In this document: piece after piece, positions 31,991 to 42,801 of the stretch | How the letters are laid out: every line of letters starts with the position of its first letter | How positions within the stretch are numbered: the stretch's first letter is position 1 | The notes under the pieces: model-generated | Told to the model about the DNA's origin: nothing | The model's database searches: none | Seen by the model: only the letters and a program-made list of their open reading frames with translations | Program-made: the position numbers and the translations under genes | Assembly (NCBI GenBank): GCA_050248955.1 | Contig: JBFWRK010000003.1 | Coordinates: forward strand, 1-64,000 | DNA: 64,000 bases | Direction of reading: 5' to 3' | From: JBFWRK01 sp050248955 | GTDB lineage: Bacteria; Actinomycetota; Acidimicrobiia; Acidimicrobiales; Ilumatobacteraceae

Positions 31991-34900
31991 CTCCGTCGCC
32001 CGTCGAGCAGATCGCTCAGTGCCACCGTCAGCGACGCCGGGATGTCCCATCCGCACACGCCGAATGGCCGGCTGTCCACGACAGGGGTACCGGTGCCGAC
32101 CATCCCGCGCACGAACAGGTACGCCGCCCCGGCGAGGTGCCGAGCCGGTTCGTAGCCGCGGAGTCGCCAGCGCAGGAACCGGTGGAGCGCGGCGCTGTAC
32201 AGCAGTGCTTGGAGTGGGTAGTGGTGGTGTGTCATCGCTGCAGGGAGCCGATCGGGGTGGTACGCGTCGAGCGGCGAGCCACCCGCGGGAACCTCCAGGC
32301 GGTTCGTCTTGTAGTCGCAGATCGCGAATCGCACGCCCAGGCCGTCGTCGCTGCGAACGCGGGCGACGAGGTCGATCGAGCCGGTGAGGTAGCCGGCGAG
32401 CTGCACGTCGAAGACATCGCTCTGCAGGTGCTGCGCGTACGCACGGAACGGATCGTCGTCAGCGAGATGGTCGAGCATCAGCGCGCCGATGTCGCGCGCC
32501 GTGTGCGCCCGCCCCGAGGTTGCCATGGGCAGCTCGAAGGTGAGCTCGTCGAGCCGGTCGGCGGGCCCGAGCCGCACGAGCGGCGTGTGCTGGAAGCATC
32601 GCCCGGTCGGCGACTCCAGCACGCTGGCGACCGCACCGATCAGCAGTGCTCGCGGGACGGCGAACGTCCTCCACGGCCACACCTCGTCGAGCCCGCGCTC
32701 GATCTCGCCGTGCAGGTCGGTCGCCGCGAAGTCGATCGTCTCCATCAACGAGTGGAACGCCGTGCCGAACTCGGTGCCGCCGAGCGCGAGCTCGGCGAGC
32801 GGTGCCGCCTGGTCGACGATGCCGACGAGCACGCTGCCGACCGCGAGCTCGCCGGCATGGCGACCGCCGACGACGAGCTCGTCGTCGGCAGGCACGAGCT
32901 CGGCCACGTGGTCGGCCGCGGAGCCGCCGGACTTGGCGGGTGCAGCGATCGCGGAGAACGAGTGGCGGCGCCAGGCGCGATCGAGGTGACGGGAGAACGT
33001 GCTCACGTCGAGTTGTTCCGGCATGGGCGGAATCCACGGGTCGAACCGGCGCACTGTCACCGCGGGCGAGACCGAGATGGCGCCGCCGCTCTTGCGGGCG
33101 AGCACGTCGAGCCGGCGGAGGACCTCGGTCGTGTCGCCCTTCGGTGAGTCGTTGGCGACGTCGAGACAACTCGCGTCGACGCTGCGCCTGAGCAGCACGT
33201 CGGTCAGCGGCCGGCGTGGCCCGTTGTGCGCGTTGCCCCACCAGACCACCGTGCGATGTCGGGCGCGGGTGAGAGCGACGTAGAGCACTCGTTGCTCGGC
33301 GCCGAGCGCCTCGTCGTCCGCGCACTGCACGAGCGCAGCGGCGCGGAGGCCGATGGTCGCGTCGAGCACGAGCGCGCCAGCGTCGTGCAGCATCCTGCCT
33401 TTCGTCGGCTGCTTCCCGGCCCAGAGGAAGGGCACCAGCGTCACCGGGAACTCGAGGCCCTTGCTGGTGTGGATCGTGAGGACCTGCACGGCGTCGTCGT
33501 CGGAGTCGATCCGCCGGGCCGCGTGCTCGGCGGCCTGCTCGTCCTCGGGGTCGAGCGCGTCGAGCGCGTCGGCCAACGCGGCGGGGGTGGTCCCACCGGG
33601 GAGCGCGGCGTGGAGCAGTTCGGCGAGGTGCTCGAGGTCGGTGAGCGACCGCTCGCCATCGGGCCGCGCCAACAAACGGCTGGCGAGCTCGGTCGACGCA
33701 CGGACGGTGGCGAGCAACGCGGCGATGCCTGCATCGGCGAGCACCCGCCGCCAGCCGGCGAGACGTTCCTGGACCATGACGAGCCGCGCGTCGCTCGCGT
33801 CCGCGAGCTCCTGCGGCGTCCAGCCGATGAACCACGAGAGCGCCGCCAGGCTCGCTGCCGACGGTGAGGACGGCCGGTCCATCGCGTGGAACAACCAGCG
33901 CCAATGCTGGGCGGCGGGCGAGATCGCCACGCTCGCGCTGCCCCGTTGCACGCAACGCAACCCCTGCCGGCTGAGCGACGCGGCAACCAGCGTGGCTTCG
34001 TCGTGCCGCCCGACGAGCACCGCGATGTCGCTCGGCTGGAGGCGTCGAGCGGCTCCGGTCGGCGGGGTGATGACTGCATCGGACGCGAGGAGCTCGCGCA
34101 CCACCCCGGCGACGTCGTCCGCCACGAGGCGCTTGCCGATATCCGCCTTGACGTACGAGCTGGACGGCTTCGACTTGATCTCGGTCGGCTCGACGACCCG
34201 CACGGACAAGGGCGCGCGGAGCGGGTCGCCGGTCATCGTCGGACCCACGTACGAGAGATCGGGCGGTGGCGAGAGCTCGCGGTGCTCGATGCGCTGTTCG
34301 CCGAACTCCGCGCCAGAGAAGAGCACGTTGACGGCCGAGATCAGCCCTCGTTCCATCCGCCAGCTGTGCTCGAGCGATCGCGTGTGCCCGGCGCGCACTC
34401 TCGCGGCGAGGTAGGCGTGGACGTCCGCACCCCGGAAGGCGTAGATCGCCTGCTTCGGATCGCCGACGACCACCATCTCGACGGGTGCCGCGCCGTTCGC
34501 CAGGAACGCAGCGGTGAACATCTCCCACTGGAGCGCGTCGGTGTCCTGGAACTCGTCGATCAGGACCAACTGGTAGCGCTCCCGCAGCGCTGTCGCGTGC
34601 CGTTCATGGCTGGTCACCGCGTCACGCGCGCGGCGGATGACGTCGTCGTGGGTGAGGATCCCGAGCTCGATCCGGCGCTCGAGCACCCGGTCGCGCACGG
34701 CGACGAGCAGGTCCCGCCAGGCATCGAGCAGGTCGTCGGCGACCGGTGGCTTGCCGTTGCCGGAGCCTGAACCGGCGGCGGTTCGGACGTCGGCCGTGAT
34801 GTGCGTGAGCATCAACTTCACGATGTCTCGCAGCTCGTGCTCGTCGGTGATCGGCTCGCCTCCGGCTGGAGCGAAGAGCTCGATCAACCGGCTCGAGCTC

Positions 34901-35346
34901 GACCGCGCTGCGACCTCGCGCAGGACCGCATCGTTGGCGATCTCGCTGCGCAGGTCGCCGTCATCGGTGCTGATCGACTCGCCGGCGACGTCGTCGAGCA
35001 GGCCGAGCGTGGCGAGCGTCTGATGGCAGAAGCCGTGGATCGTCGTGATGGTCGCGAGATCGAACGAGGTCACTGCCTGACGGGCACGCTCCGCCCGCGC
35101 GTCGTTCCCCATCGCCGCATCGGTGAGGTGCCGGCGGATCCGGTCGCGCAGCTCCGCCGTGGCCGCCTTCGTGAACGTCACGACGAGGATGCGGTCGATC
35201 GGGACGCCGCGCTCGGTGACGTGCTCGACGACGAGCTCGGTGATCTGGTGGGTCTTCCCCGTGCCGGCGCTCGCCTCGATCACCGTGAGCCGAGGATCGC
35301 CCGCGGCACCCGCCGCGGCATGCGGGGTCGTGGCGGCAGCGCCCAT
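31987..35346 (-). CDS. recB: Exodeoxyribonuclease V subunit beta (RecB)
   Basis: A 1,119-residue helicase-nuclease. The N-terminal UvrD-like motor has EASAGTGKTHQITELV and VLIDEFQDTDALQW, with a GDPKQAIYAFRGAD motif further on. The C-terminal nuclease carries CDYKTNRL, whose Asp and Lys are the catalytic residues. It is the 3'-5' motor and the only nuclease of RecBCD. The start at ATG 35346 shares one base with the recC stop (TGATG). The open frame upstream of it is a shadow of recC. Confidence 0.95.
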   Translation of the reverse strand: MGAAATTPHAAAGAAGDPRLTVIEASAGTGKTHQITELVVEHVTERGVPIDRILVVTFTKAATAELRDRIRRHLTDAAMGNDARAERARQAVTSFDLATITTIHGFCHQTLATLGLLDDVAGESISTDDGDLRSEIANDAVLREVAARSSSSRLIELFAPAGGEPITDEHELRDIVKLMLTHITADVRTAAGSGSGNGKPPVADDLLDAWRDLLVAVRDRVLERRIELGILTHDDVIRRARDAVTSHERHATALRERYQLVLIDEFQDTDALQWEMFTAAFLANGAAPVEMVVVGDPKQAIYAFRGADVHAYLAARVRAGHTRSLEHSWRMERGLISAVNVLFSGAEFGEQRIEHRELSPPPDLSYVGPTMTGDPLRAPLSVRVVEPTEIKSKPSSSYVKADIGKRLVADDVAGVVRELLASDAVITPPTGAARRLQPSDIAVLVGRHDEATLVAASLSRQGLRCVQRGSASVAISPAAQHWRWLFHAMDRPSSPSAASLAALSWFIGWTPQELADASDARLVMVQERLAGWRRVLADAGIAALLATVRASTELASRLLARPDGERSLTDLEHLAELLHAALPGGTTPAALADALDALDPEDEQAAEHAARRIDSDDDAVQVLTIHTSKGLEFPVTLVPFLWAGKQPTKGRMLHDAGALVLDATIGLRAAALVQCADDEALGAEQRVLYVALTRARHRTVVWWGNAHNGPRRPLTDVLLRRSVDASCLDVANDSPKGDTTEVLRRLDVLARKSGGAISVSPAVTVRRFDPWIPPMPEQLDVSTFSRHLDRAWRRHSFSAIAAPAKSGGSAADHVAELVPADDELVVGGRHAGELAVGSVLVGIVDQAAPLAELALGGTEFGTAFHSLMETIDFAATDLHGEIERGLDEVWPWRTFAVPRALLIGAVASVLESPTGRCFQHTPLVRLGPADRLDELTFELPMATSGRAHTARDIGALMLDHLADDDPFRAYAQHLQSDVFDVQLAGYLTGSIDLVARVRSDDGLGVRFAICDYKTNRLEVPAGGSPLDAYHPDRLPAAMTHHHYPLQALLYSAALHRFLRWRLRGYEPARHLAGAAYLFVRGMVGTGTPVVDSRPFGVCGWDIPASLTVALSDLLDGRRR

Positions 35347-38300
35347 CAGACGACCACCCCGCGCAGCAGCGTCCAGAGCCGACGCGACAGCTCCTGGCCG
35401 GATTCGTGCTCGCCCGGTGGGATGTGTCGCCCGAGCTCGCTCACGAGCAGATGACCGAAGACCAGCGCAGTCGGCGGATCCCAGAGGTCGTTCGGGTCCC
35501 ATGCGTTGTCGAGCCGGAAGCGGGACCCGAGCATGCCGGACCAGGCGGCGGCGACGTTCACGGCGATCGGGAGTGCGACGGAGCGACAGAGATCGGCGAG
35601 CTCGATGAGCTCGTCGAGCGCGGCCGTCGCCGCCGCCGGGCCGACGTCGAGGTCGACTCGGATGGCGTCGTACTGCTGCTTGTTCGTCACGCCGGCGATG
35701 AGCCCCTGGGCATCGATGCCGGACGCCCGCATCGCGAGGACTCGGACATGGGCGTCGAGCAGCTCCTTCGCCCGGAGCCGTCCGGGTCGAGTGAGCACGA
35801 CCGTGGTGCCGTGCACGTCGGCCACCCGGCCGACGAACCGGCGTCCGCTCGGCAGGAGGAGGTCGATCGGCTGGGTTCCGGCGCAGCGCAGCGGCAGGCC
35901 TGATCCGGCCAAGCCCGCGGTCAGCGCCGCGATCCGCTCGTGGGTGGAGCCGGCCGCTCGTTCGGCGAAACGTCCCGGAGGGAGGTCGCCATCGGCGACG
36001 GCCAACCGCCGCCAGCGCTCCTCGATCTGTTCGATCGGCAGATCGGATGCCGAGGAGAGCTCGAACAGCCGGCTCGCCAACCCCCAGGCGCCGAGTGGGT
36101 CGGGCTTCGTGGCGACGAGATCGCTGCGCTCCTCCCGCTGCCGGGGGATGCGGACGCCGAGGCCGAGGTCGAGGAAGGTCCGCACCGGGTTCACGAGCGT
36201 CGTGACGAGGTCAGCGAGGACGACGGGACGGTCGTCCGGCACGGCGCGCGGGAGGCGCAGCTCGTGCAGCGCGCCTGGCGGCTCGCTCCCGGCGCGGCGT
36301 GATTCGGCGCCCTCCTTCGCCGTCCGATCGAACGACCACGCTCCCGGGACGCCGAGCCGGCCGGGCAGGAGGTTCGCCTCGGCGAACGCCTGCCGCGGAT
36401 GATGGACCACGAGCGAGGCCGAGGTGAGCGTTCGCTCGGCGTCGGCCGGGGCACCGGGATCGAGCGAGGTAGAGCATGCATCGATGACGTCGAGCAGCTC
36501 GGCGAGGGGTGTCGCCGGCGGCATCGGTTGGTTGGTGCGGACATCGTTGCCCGAGTACGTGATCAGCAGGTGGCGACGCGCCGAGAGCAGCGCGTCGAGG
36601 AGCAGCGCCCGCTGCTCGGTACGCGGCTCGCGGTCGCCGACACACGGGTTGCGGGCGAGCAGGTCGTCCGGGTGCGAGGTCGACCGGCGCAGGACATCGT
36701 CATCGAGCCCGAGGATGCACACGACCTCGTGGGGAACGCCGCGCAGGTCGCCGAGCCCGCACACGGTGATGGCTCCGCTGCCCCAGCTCCCGGACGGTCC
36801 TCTGGACGGATCGACGCCGCGGAGCACCGAGACCATCTCCGACGGGGACAGGACCACGTCGGCGTCCGCCGGCAGGGCTGCCAGATCGTGTTCGATCGAT
36901 TCGAACAACCGCGCCAGCTGGCGCGCTTCCCACGGCTGCCCCGGGTCCGGGGTCAGCACGGCATCGGCGACCTCGCGCAGGGCGGCGACCCACTCGTCTG
37001 CGCGCATCGGGGTGCCGACGAGCGGGCGGATGACGCGAAGCCGGTGCAGCAGCTCCGCGAGACGGCCGAGACCGATCGCGTCGTCGAGCCCGACCGCTTC
37101 GCACGGTCGCCGCTCGCCGATGCCGAGTCGAGCGGGTGCCGGGATCATCGCGACGCCGAGGAGCAGCCGGTCGAGCGCCGCCTCCCAGGTGGTGACCTCG
37201 ACCTCCGGCGGGATGCCGTCGGCGGCGAGGTGATCGCCGTCGAGGCCCCAGCGCACGTTGGCGGCATCGATCCACTCGCTGATGCTGGCGAGGTCGGCGT
37301 CGCTGAAGCCGAATGTCCGGCGAACGGGGGCGAGCGTGGCGAGCGCACCGACCGCAGAGGCGGTGCACCGACCTCGCGCCGTTCGGATGACGGCGTGGAG
37401 CGCTTCGACGAGCGGCTCGTCGGTACGTGGCGAGCGGGCGATGCTGAGCGGGAAGCGTGGTGCGCCGGAGCCGTCGGCGCCGGGGAGGAGGCCGAGCGTG
37501 CTCGTGAGGACGGACCGGTACTCCTCCAGGTCGGGGCAGAGCACCACGATGTCCCGCAGTTGCAGACCAGCCTCCCGGTCGTCGAGCAGGTGGGCGAGCG
37601 CGTCGCGCAGGACCTCGACCTGCCGTGTGCGGCCGTGCGCGGCGTGGACCTGCACCGAGCGGTCTGCCTGCGTCCACCTGAGCCGTGGCGAGGAAGTCGG
37701 GTCGGCAGCCGCGCGCAGGTCGTGCTGGAGTCGCCCGAGCAGCGTGCGGGGCTGCGGATCAGCGCGCTCGTCGTCGACCGCCCGCCATCGAGCGCCGGGC
37801 GCACCGGCGCACAGCGCCGCCTGGCTCTCGTGGGCCACCTGGCCCCAGGTGGTGAGCAACGGGTGCGCCGAGCTGACGGCGAGGCGTGGGAGCGGTGGCT
37901 CGGGGAACGGCGGTCTGGCCTGCGCCTCGATCGTCCGCCACCAGCCCGGCGACGGGTGGAGCAGCAGGACGTGCACGTCGTGCTGCGTGCCCAGGGCGTC
38001 GAGCACGGAGATCTGCGACGCCGGCAGCGTGCCGAACGCGAGCACCACGACGCGATCTGGCAGGTCGGAGTCGAGCGTCCCGGCCCGGAGCTCGGCGACG
38101 GAGGACAGCAGGCGTTGCGCCGGATCGGCGCCCAACTCGGCGGCGAGCGCCCGCCACAGGTGCGATTGCCAGACGTGACGTTCGTCGAGCGGTCTGCCGT
38201 CGGTGCCGTGGTCGTAACCGGCGCGCCACTGGTGCAGCAGCCCCGGGCGGTAGACCGCATACCGATCGAAGAGGTCGGTGACCTGGCGTGCCCGCAGGTA

Positions 38301-38657
38301 GGTGGTGCCCGGGTCGGTGCGCCGGAGCGCCGCAAGCACCCGCCAGGTGAGCGGCCCGATGTCCCACGGGTCGCCGGCGGGATCGCCACCCAGTGCCCGG
38401 TGCACGAGGCGATCGGGGAACGGGAACTCGACGTTCGCCGAGATCCCGTCGTGCACGGCTCCTCCCGCGCTCCCTGGGCTGCTCGCAGCGCTGGTGCCCA
38501 GCCGGCGGCTCAGCTGCTGCTGCAGCCAGCGCTCGACGCCGCGCGACGGCACCGACACCACCTCGGCGGTGAACGGGTCGTCCGGCGGGACGGAGAGCAG
38601 CTCGACGAGGGTGTCGAGCAGCGCTTCCGCACGTCCGCCGTGGTGAACGGTGAGCAC
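35346..38657 (-). CDS. recC: Exodeoxyribonuclease V subunit gamma (RecC)
   Basis: A 1,103-residue protein of the RecC family, the Chi-scanning scaffold with inactive helicase and nuclease folds. It shows VPSRGVERWLQQQLSRRLG near the N-terminus, VLCPDLEEYRSVL, and VCILGLDDDVLRRS. It is the first gene of the recCBD operon. A 25-bp gap separates its start from the end of the alpha-mannosidase gene, which lies upstream on the same strand, so read-through is possible. Confidence 0.93.
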   Translation of the reverse strand: MLTVHHGGRAEALLDTLVELLSVPPDDPFTAEVVSVPSRGVERWLQQQLSRRLGTSAASSPGSAGGAVHDGISANVEFPFPDRLVHRALGGDPAGDPWDIGPLTWRVLAALRRTDPGTTYLRARQVTDLFDRYAVYRPGLLHQWRAGYDHGTDGRPLDERHVWQSHLWRALAAELGADPAQRLLSSVAELRAGTLDSDLPDRVVVLAFGTLPASQISVLDALGTQHDVHVLLLHPSPGWWRTIEAQARPPFPEPPLPRLAVSSAHPLLTTWGQVAHESQAALCAGAPGARWRAVDDERADPQPRTLLGRLQHDLRAAADPTSSPRLRWTQADRSVQVHAAHGRTRQVEVLRDALAHLLDDREAGLQLRDIVVLCPDLEEYRSVLTSTLGLLPGADGSGAPRFPLSIARSPRTDEPLVEALHAVIRTARGRCTASAVGALATLAPVRRTFGFSDADLASISEWIDAANVRWGLDGDHLAADGIPPEVEVTTWEAALDRLLLGVAMIPAPARLGIGERRPCEAVGLDDAIGLGRLAELLHRLRVIRPLVGTPMRADEWVAALREVADAVLTPDPGQPWEARQLARLFESIEHDLAALPADADVVLSPSEMVSVLRGVDPSRGPSGSWGSGAITVCGLGDLRGVPHEVVCILGLDDDVLRRSTSHPDDLLARNPCVGDREPRTEQRALLLDALLSARRHLLITYSGNDVRTNQPMPPATPLAELLDVIDACSTSLDPGAPADAERTLTSASLVVHHPRQAFAEANLLPGRLGVPGAWSFDRTAKEGAESRRAGSEPPGALHELRLPRAVPDDRPVVLADLVTTLVNPVRTFLDLGLGVRIPRQREERSDLVATKPDPLGAWGLASRLFELSSASDLPIEQIEERWRRLAVADGDLPPGRFAERAAGSTHERIAALTAGLAGSGLPLRCAGTQPIDLLLPSGRRFVGRVADVHGTTVVLTRPGRLRAKELLDAHVRVLAMRASGIDAQGLIAGVTNKQQYDAIRVDLDVGPAAATAALDELIELADLCRSVALPIAVNVAAAWSGMLGSRFRLDNAWDPNDLWDPPTALVFGHLLVSELGRHIPPGEHESGQELSRRLWTLLRGVVV

Positions 38658-38682
38658 AGCGGCAACGTACTCCGGGGGTGTG

Positions 38683-41600
38683 TCAGGGTTCGCGGTGCCC
38701 GCCGCCGGGGTGCCGTCCCGACGAACCGCCGCTCTGCGCTGCCACGGCTACTGCCGACGACCGGGCGGGACGCAGCCTGAGCGTCGCCAGTTCGAACGGC
38801 CGGAGGGGTACTGCCAGCTCACCAGCATCGAGGCGCAGCTCTTCGAGCGCCTCTTCGGTGAGCGCCGCCCGCCATGCGGCGACGGCCTGCGACCCGACCG
38901 TGACCGTGGTCCGGTCACCGTGCGCCTCGTGCAACCGCACGATCAGGTCGCCGCTCCCGTCGTCGGCGAGCTTCACCGCGCTCACGAGGACGCCCGGATG
39001 CTCGATCCGGACGAGCGGCTGGACGGGTCGATCGGCTTTCCCCCGCACGACCCGGAGCGGGAGCTCGAGCGCCTCGGCTTCGCGCAGCACGTCGTGCAGC
39101 CCTGGGCCATGCGGGAGGAGCGCCACCGTCGTGCGGTGACGGCCGCGGTCGGCGTCGAGATCGGGCCAGATCGCCGAGCGCAGCAACGTGACGCGCACGC
39201 CGTCACCCTGCACGTCGTGACCGAAGCGACCATCGTCGAGCACGGCGACGCCGAACCCCGGCTCGGCCACGTCGACCCACCGGTGCGCGCAGACCTCGAA
39301 CTTCGCCGCATCCCACGACGTGTTGCGATGGGTGGGCCGGTGCACGTGGCCGAACTGGATGCCGCACGCGGCCCGGTCGGCACGGACCGCGAGCGGGAAG
39401 TCGATCGAGAGCACCTTCTCCCGGTCCTGCCAATCGATGTCGAGCTCGATGTCGATGCGCGGGCTGGCCGCTCGCAACCGGTACGTGATCGTCGCGGTGG
39501 ACGCACCGAACGATCGGGACACGCGGATCGACCCGACCAGCGGCCCGGGCTCCACGATCTCGATCGAGCGCGTGTCGGTGACCGGCCGCGCGAGCCGCCG
39601 CGCCCACGACTCGATGTCCCACGCCTCGTACTCGACGGGATGGTCCGGTCCGAAGAGCAGCACAGCCCCTGCTGCATCGGTTGGTAGCAACTCGCGATCG
39701 CGCACGAGATCGTGGACGGAGACGAGCTGGCCGAGCTCGTCGAGCCGTACGTCGACGAGCCCGTTCGACAACCGACGCTCGTCCACGACGACCCGGTCGG
39801 CGACCGGTAGCGCTTCGAGCGCGGTGAGTCCGAGTCCGGGCGCAGCGACACGGTACGCATGGGTGCCGTTGGTCAGGAGCTGCCCACCGTCCGGCGGCGC
39901 GATATCGGTGATGACGATCTCGTCGGCGGCGTGGGTGCGCACGTTGGCGACGGATCCCTCCGGCGATGCGATCCGGCTGAGCGCTTCGTCCACCAGCTCG
40001 TCGAGCCGACGCGCCGACCGCCCGAGTGCGAGCTCGGCCTCCTCGTGGACCCAGGCGATCGACGAGCCCGGGAGGATGTCGTGGAACTGGTGGAGCAGCA
40101 CGTCCTTCCAGAGCGCGTCGAGCTCGCTCTGGACGGCGGCATCCGCCGCCGAGTGCGCCCACCACAGCTCGGCCTCCCGGAGCAGCCGCTCGCAGTGCCG
40201 GTTGCCGAGCTTGGTGCCGAGCTGGCTCGTGTAGGTGCCGCGGTGCATCTCGAAGTACAGCTCGCCTGCCCAGACAGGCACAGGCGCGCCGGCGGCGATC
40301 TCGGCTTCCACTGCGTCGAAGAACTGCTCGACGGTGCCGAGCTCGATCCGCGGCGAGCCGTCGAGGTCGGCGAGCCGCCGCGCCCGCTCGACCATCTCCC
40401 GCGTCGCGCCGCCACCTCCGTTGCCATAGCCGTACGGCATGAGCGACCAGTCGCTCCAACCGGCTTCGCGGAAGTTCGATCCGGCGAAGGCGATCTCTTT
40501 CGGCACCATCTCCGCGTTGTAGGTGTCGACCGGTGGGAAGTGGGTGAGCACCCGGGTCCCGTCGATCCCTTCCCACCAGAACGTGTGGTGTGGCATCGCG
40601 TTCTGCTTGTTCCAGGACAGCTTCTGCGTCACGAACCGTTCGCACCCGCCCTGGGCGAAGATCTGCGGGAGCGAGCCCGGGTAGCCGAAGACGTCGGGGA
40701 CCCAGACCTCCTCGCAGCGGCGGCCGAACCACCGCTCGAACGCCCGCTGACCGTGCACCAGCTGGCGCACGATCGACTCTCCCGACGGCAGGTTCATGTC
40801 CGGCTCGACCCACATGCCGCCCACGGGGATCCACTGCCCGGACCTGACCTTCTCCTTGATCCGCTCGAACAGGTCGGGGAACCGCTCCTCGATCCACGCG
40901 TACTGGGCCGCCTGCGAGCAGACGAACCGGAAATCGGGCATCGCGTCCATCAGCCGGAGGGCCGAGGCGAACGTGCGCGTGCACTTGCGTGCCGTCTCGC
41001 GCAGCGGCCACAACCACGCCGTGTCGATGTGGGCATGGCCGACCGCGACGATCCGATGAGCGGATGCGTGAGCGGGGAGCTGCAGCGCCGGCCGGACAAC
41101 CGCGCGCGCGGCGGCGGTCGTCGACGCGACGTCCAGCAGGTCGAGCGCGTCGTGGGCATCGCTGAGCACCTGCAGCAAACGCCGACGGCGGGGCTCGTCC
41201 GGCGGCAGCGACCGCATGACACCGGCGAGCACGTCGAGGTCGTGGAGCAGGGCGATCACCTCGTCGTCCCGTTCCACGAGCTCGGCCCGGACGAGCCGGT
41301 AGATCGGAGCGCCGTCCCCCGCAGTCGACGCGCCGATCGACGAGGGCACGAGCCGATCGAAGCCCGGGTTCGCCGCCGCTTCGACGTACAGCTCGAGCGG
41401 GTCCCCCGGTCGTAGGTCGGGGAGTGGGATGCCGGTGCGGTTGGGGTGGACGCCCTGCAGCGGCTGCCCATCCGCTGTGTAGACGAGGCCTTCGCACTGG
41501 AAGCCGGTCGAGCGGGCATGGAAGCCGAGATCGATCGTGACCTCGAGCGGTCCTGCCCAATCGGTCGGTACGTCGGCGAGGAGCCGGAACCAGGTGGTGC

Positions 41601-41796
41601 CCCACCGTCGGCCCCACGGGGCGCCGACCGTGATCGTCTCGAACGATCCATCGACTGCCTCCGCGAACGGGACCGGCTCGCCGGGGAGCTCGTTGGCGAG
41701 CACCGTGAGCGGAAGCGAGCGACGATGGACCGCCGGCACGATGCGAGCGCGCTCTTTCACGAAGCGAGCCTCGAGCAGCGTCTGGTCGTCGTGCAT
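38683..41796 (-). CDS. Alpha-mannosidase, glycoside hydrolase family 38
   Basis: A 1,037-residue cytoplasmic GH38 enzyme. The zinc-binding segment is GHAHIDTAWLWP, and the nucleophile is Asp333 in VEPDMNLPSGES. A beta-rich C-terminal domain follows residue ~650. It removes alpha-mannose from oligosaccharides or mannosylated glycans, with no signal peptide. ATG at 41796 has GAGGAAGGG a few bases upstream, whereas ATG at 41817 has none. No sugar transporter lies beside it. Confidence 0.92.
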   Translation of the reverse strand: MHDDQTLLEARFVKERARIVPAVHRRSLPLTVLANELPGEPVPFAEAVDGSFETITVGAPWGRRWGTTWFRLLADVPTDWAGPLEVTIDLGFHARSTGFQCEGLVYTADGQPLQGVHPNRTGIPLPDLRPGDPLELYVEAAANPGFDRLVPSSIGASTAGDGAPIYRLVRAELVERDDEVIALLHDLDVLAGVMRSLPPDEPRRRRLLQVLSDAHDALDLLDVASTTAAARAVVRPALQLPAHASAHRIVAVGHAHIDTAWLWPLRETARKCTRTFASALRLMDAMPDFRFVCSQAAQYAWIEERFPDLFERIKEKVRSGQWIPVGGMWVEPDMNLPSGESIVRQLVHGQRAFERWFGRRCEEVWVPDVFGYPGSLPQIFAQGGCERFVTQKLSWNKQNAMPHHTFWWEGIDGTRVLTHFPPVDTYNAEMVPKEIAFAGSNFREAGWSDWSLMPYGYGNGGGGATREMVERARRLADLDGSPRIELGTVEQFFDAVEAEIAAGAPVPVWAGELYFEMHRGTYTSQLGTKLGNRHCERLLREAELWWAHSAADAAVQSELDALWKDVLLHQFHDILPGSSIAWVHEEAELALGRSARRLDELVDEALSRIASPEGSVANVRTHAADEIVITDIAPPDGGQLLTNGTHAYRVAAPGLGLTALEALPVADRVVVDERRLSNGLVDVRLDELGQLVSVHDLVRDRELLPTDAAGAVLLFGPDHPVEYEAWDIESWARRLARPVTDTRSIEIVEPGPLVGSIRVSRSFGASTATITYRLRAASPRIDIELDIDWQDREKVLSIDFPLAVRADRAACGIQFGHVHRPTHRNTSWDAAKFEVCAHRWVDVAEPGFGVAVLDDGRFGHDVQGDGVRVTLLRSAIWPDLDADRGRHRTTVALLPHGPGLHDVLREAEALELPLRVVRGKADRPVQPLVRIEHPGVLVSAVKLADDGSGDLIVRLHEAHGDRTTVTVGSQAVAAWRAALTEEALEELRLDAGELAVPLRPFELATLRLRPARSSAVAVAAQSGGSSGRHPGGGHREP

Positions 41797-41868
41797 CGTC
41801 ACCCTTCCTCGTCCCATGGCCGGACCGGGCGACAGCCTGCCAGCTCCGCTCAGCGACGTCAGGCGACG

Positions 41869-42657
41869 TCAGGCGGCGTCGGCGGCGAGAACGGCGGCTC
41901 GGAGTCGGGAGGCGACGAGGGCGCGACGATTGCGGACGGAACGCTCGCACATGCCGAACTCGCTCGCCATCTGGCTCGCCGTGCGGCCGCTCAGCAGACC
42001 GCCAGCGAAGCGCAGGTCGTCGTCGCTCAGCCCTGACTCCCGGGCCTCCCGGAGCACGGCGAGCGCCTCCTCCATCGGTTCCGTGGGCCGATCGACAGCC
42101 CGGCCCTGCCGATCGACGGTGCCGTCGACCTCGACGGGCAGGCGGCCGACCTGTTCACCTGCCGACCGCAAGCGACGAGCGCGCACGAAGGCCTGATACT
42201 CCGCGTCCCGGACGATGTTCGCAGCGACCCGGCGGGGGCGCCGCTCGACCGGGTAGCTGCGGATCACGATCCACGCCGCGGACACGACCTCGACGAAGGC
42301 GTCCTGACGGGCTTCCCATCGGCCGCCGCCCCGGCGCTTGGCGACCGCCACGAGTGCGGGCAGGACGCGTTGCAGGACGACTCGGGCGGCGAGGAGATCG
42401 TCCGCCGCGAGCCGCACGACGTAGAAGAGCGCGGCATCGGCGTCGTCGTCGTCGAGCCGGCCGAAGAACCCGAGGTGGTCGAGCAGTTCGTCGGGTCCGG
42501 TCACGCGCACGCCGCCGGGCAGCTCCCACGCCGCGATCGCGGCCCGGGTGCGGCGGGTCGAACGGAGGCGCTCCCACTCGTCGAGCAGCGGCCGGGCGAG
42601 TGCCGACGAGAAGATCCGATCGTTCGTGGTGGGGTGGGGAAGCGAGGTGGTGGTCAT
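41869..42657 (-). CDS. Sigma-factor-like HTH protein
   Basis: A 262-residue protein. The middle has an arginine-rich helix pair (RRPRRVAANIVRDAEYQAFVRARR) and the C-terminus an HTH, LSGRTASQMASEFGMCERSVRNRRALV, like sigma region 4. A classical region 2 is hard to see. It may be a divergent sigma factor or a DNA-binding regulator. It is divergent from the EccC-type gene across 144 bp, so it is the natural candidate to control that gene. Confidence 0.6.
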   Translation of the reverse strand: MTTTSLPHPTTNDRIFSSALARPLLDEWERLRSTRRTRAAIAAWELPGGVRVTGPDELLDHLGFFGRLDDDDADAALFYVVRLAADDLLAARVVLQRVLPALVAVAKRRGGGRWEARQDAFVEVVSAAWIVIRSYPVERRPRRVAANIVRDAEYQAFVRARRLRSAGEQVGRLPVEVDGTVDRQGRAVDRPTEPMEEALAVLREARESGLSDDDLRFAGGLLSGRTASQMASEFGMCERSVRNRRALVASRLRAAVLAADAA

Positions 42658-42801
42658 GGCCCGCAGCATCGAGATCGGGCTCACCGGCAGGCTCCCCACT
42701 CGACTCACCGCGCCGACCTTCGCGGTCAAGGTGTGCTCAAGATCCCGCAGTGACCAGGAACGTCGTGCCGCCGCCCGCCTCCTCGCTCCCACATCCGGAT
42801 C

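Noticed and set aside
32459..34528. 689-codon frame inside recB
   Set aside because: Arg-rich shadow frame in high-GC DNA; recB itself has all helicase and nuclease motifs.
36399..38780. 793-codon plus-strand frame over recC
   Set aside because: Antisense shadow of recC with no recognisable domain.
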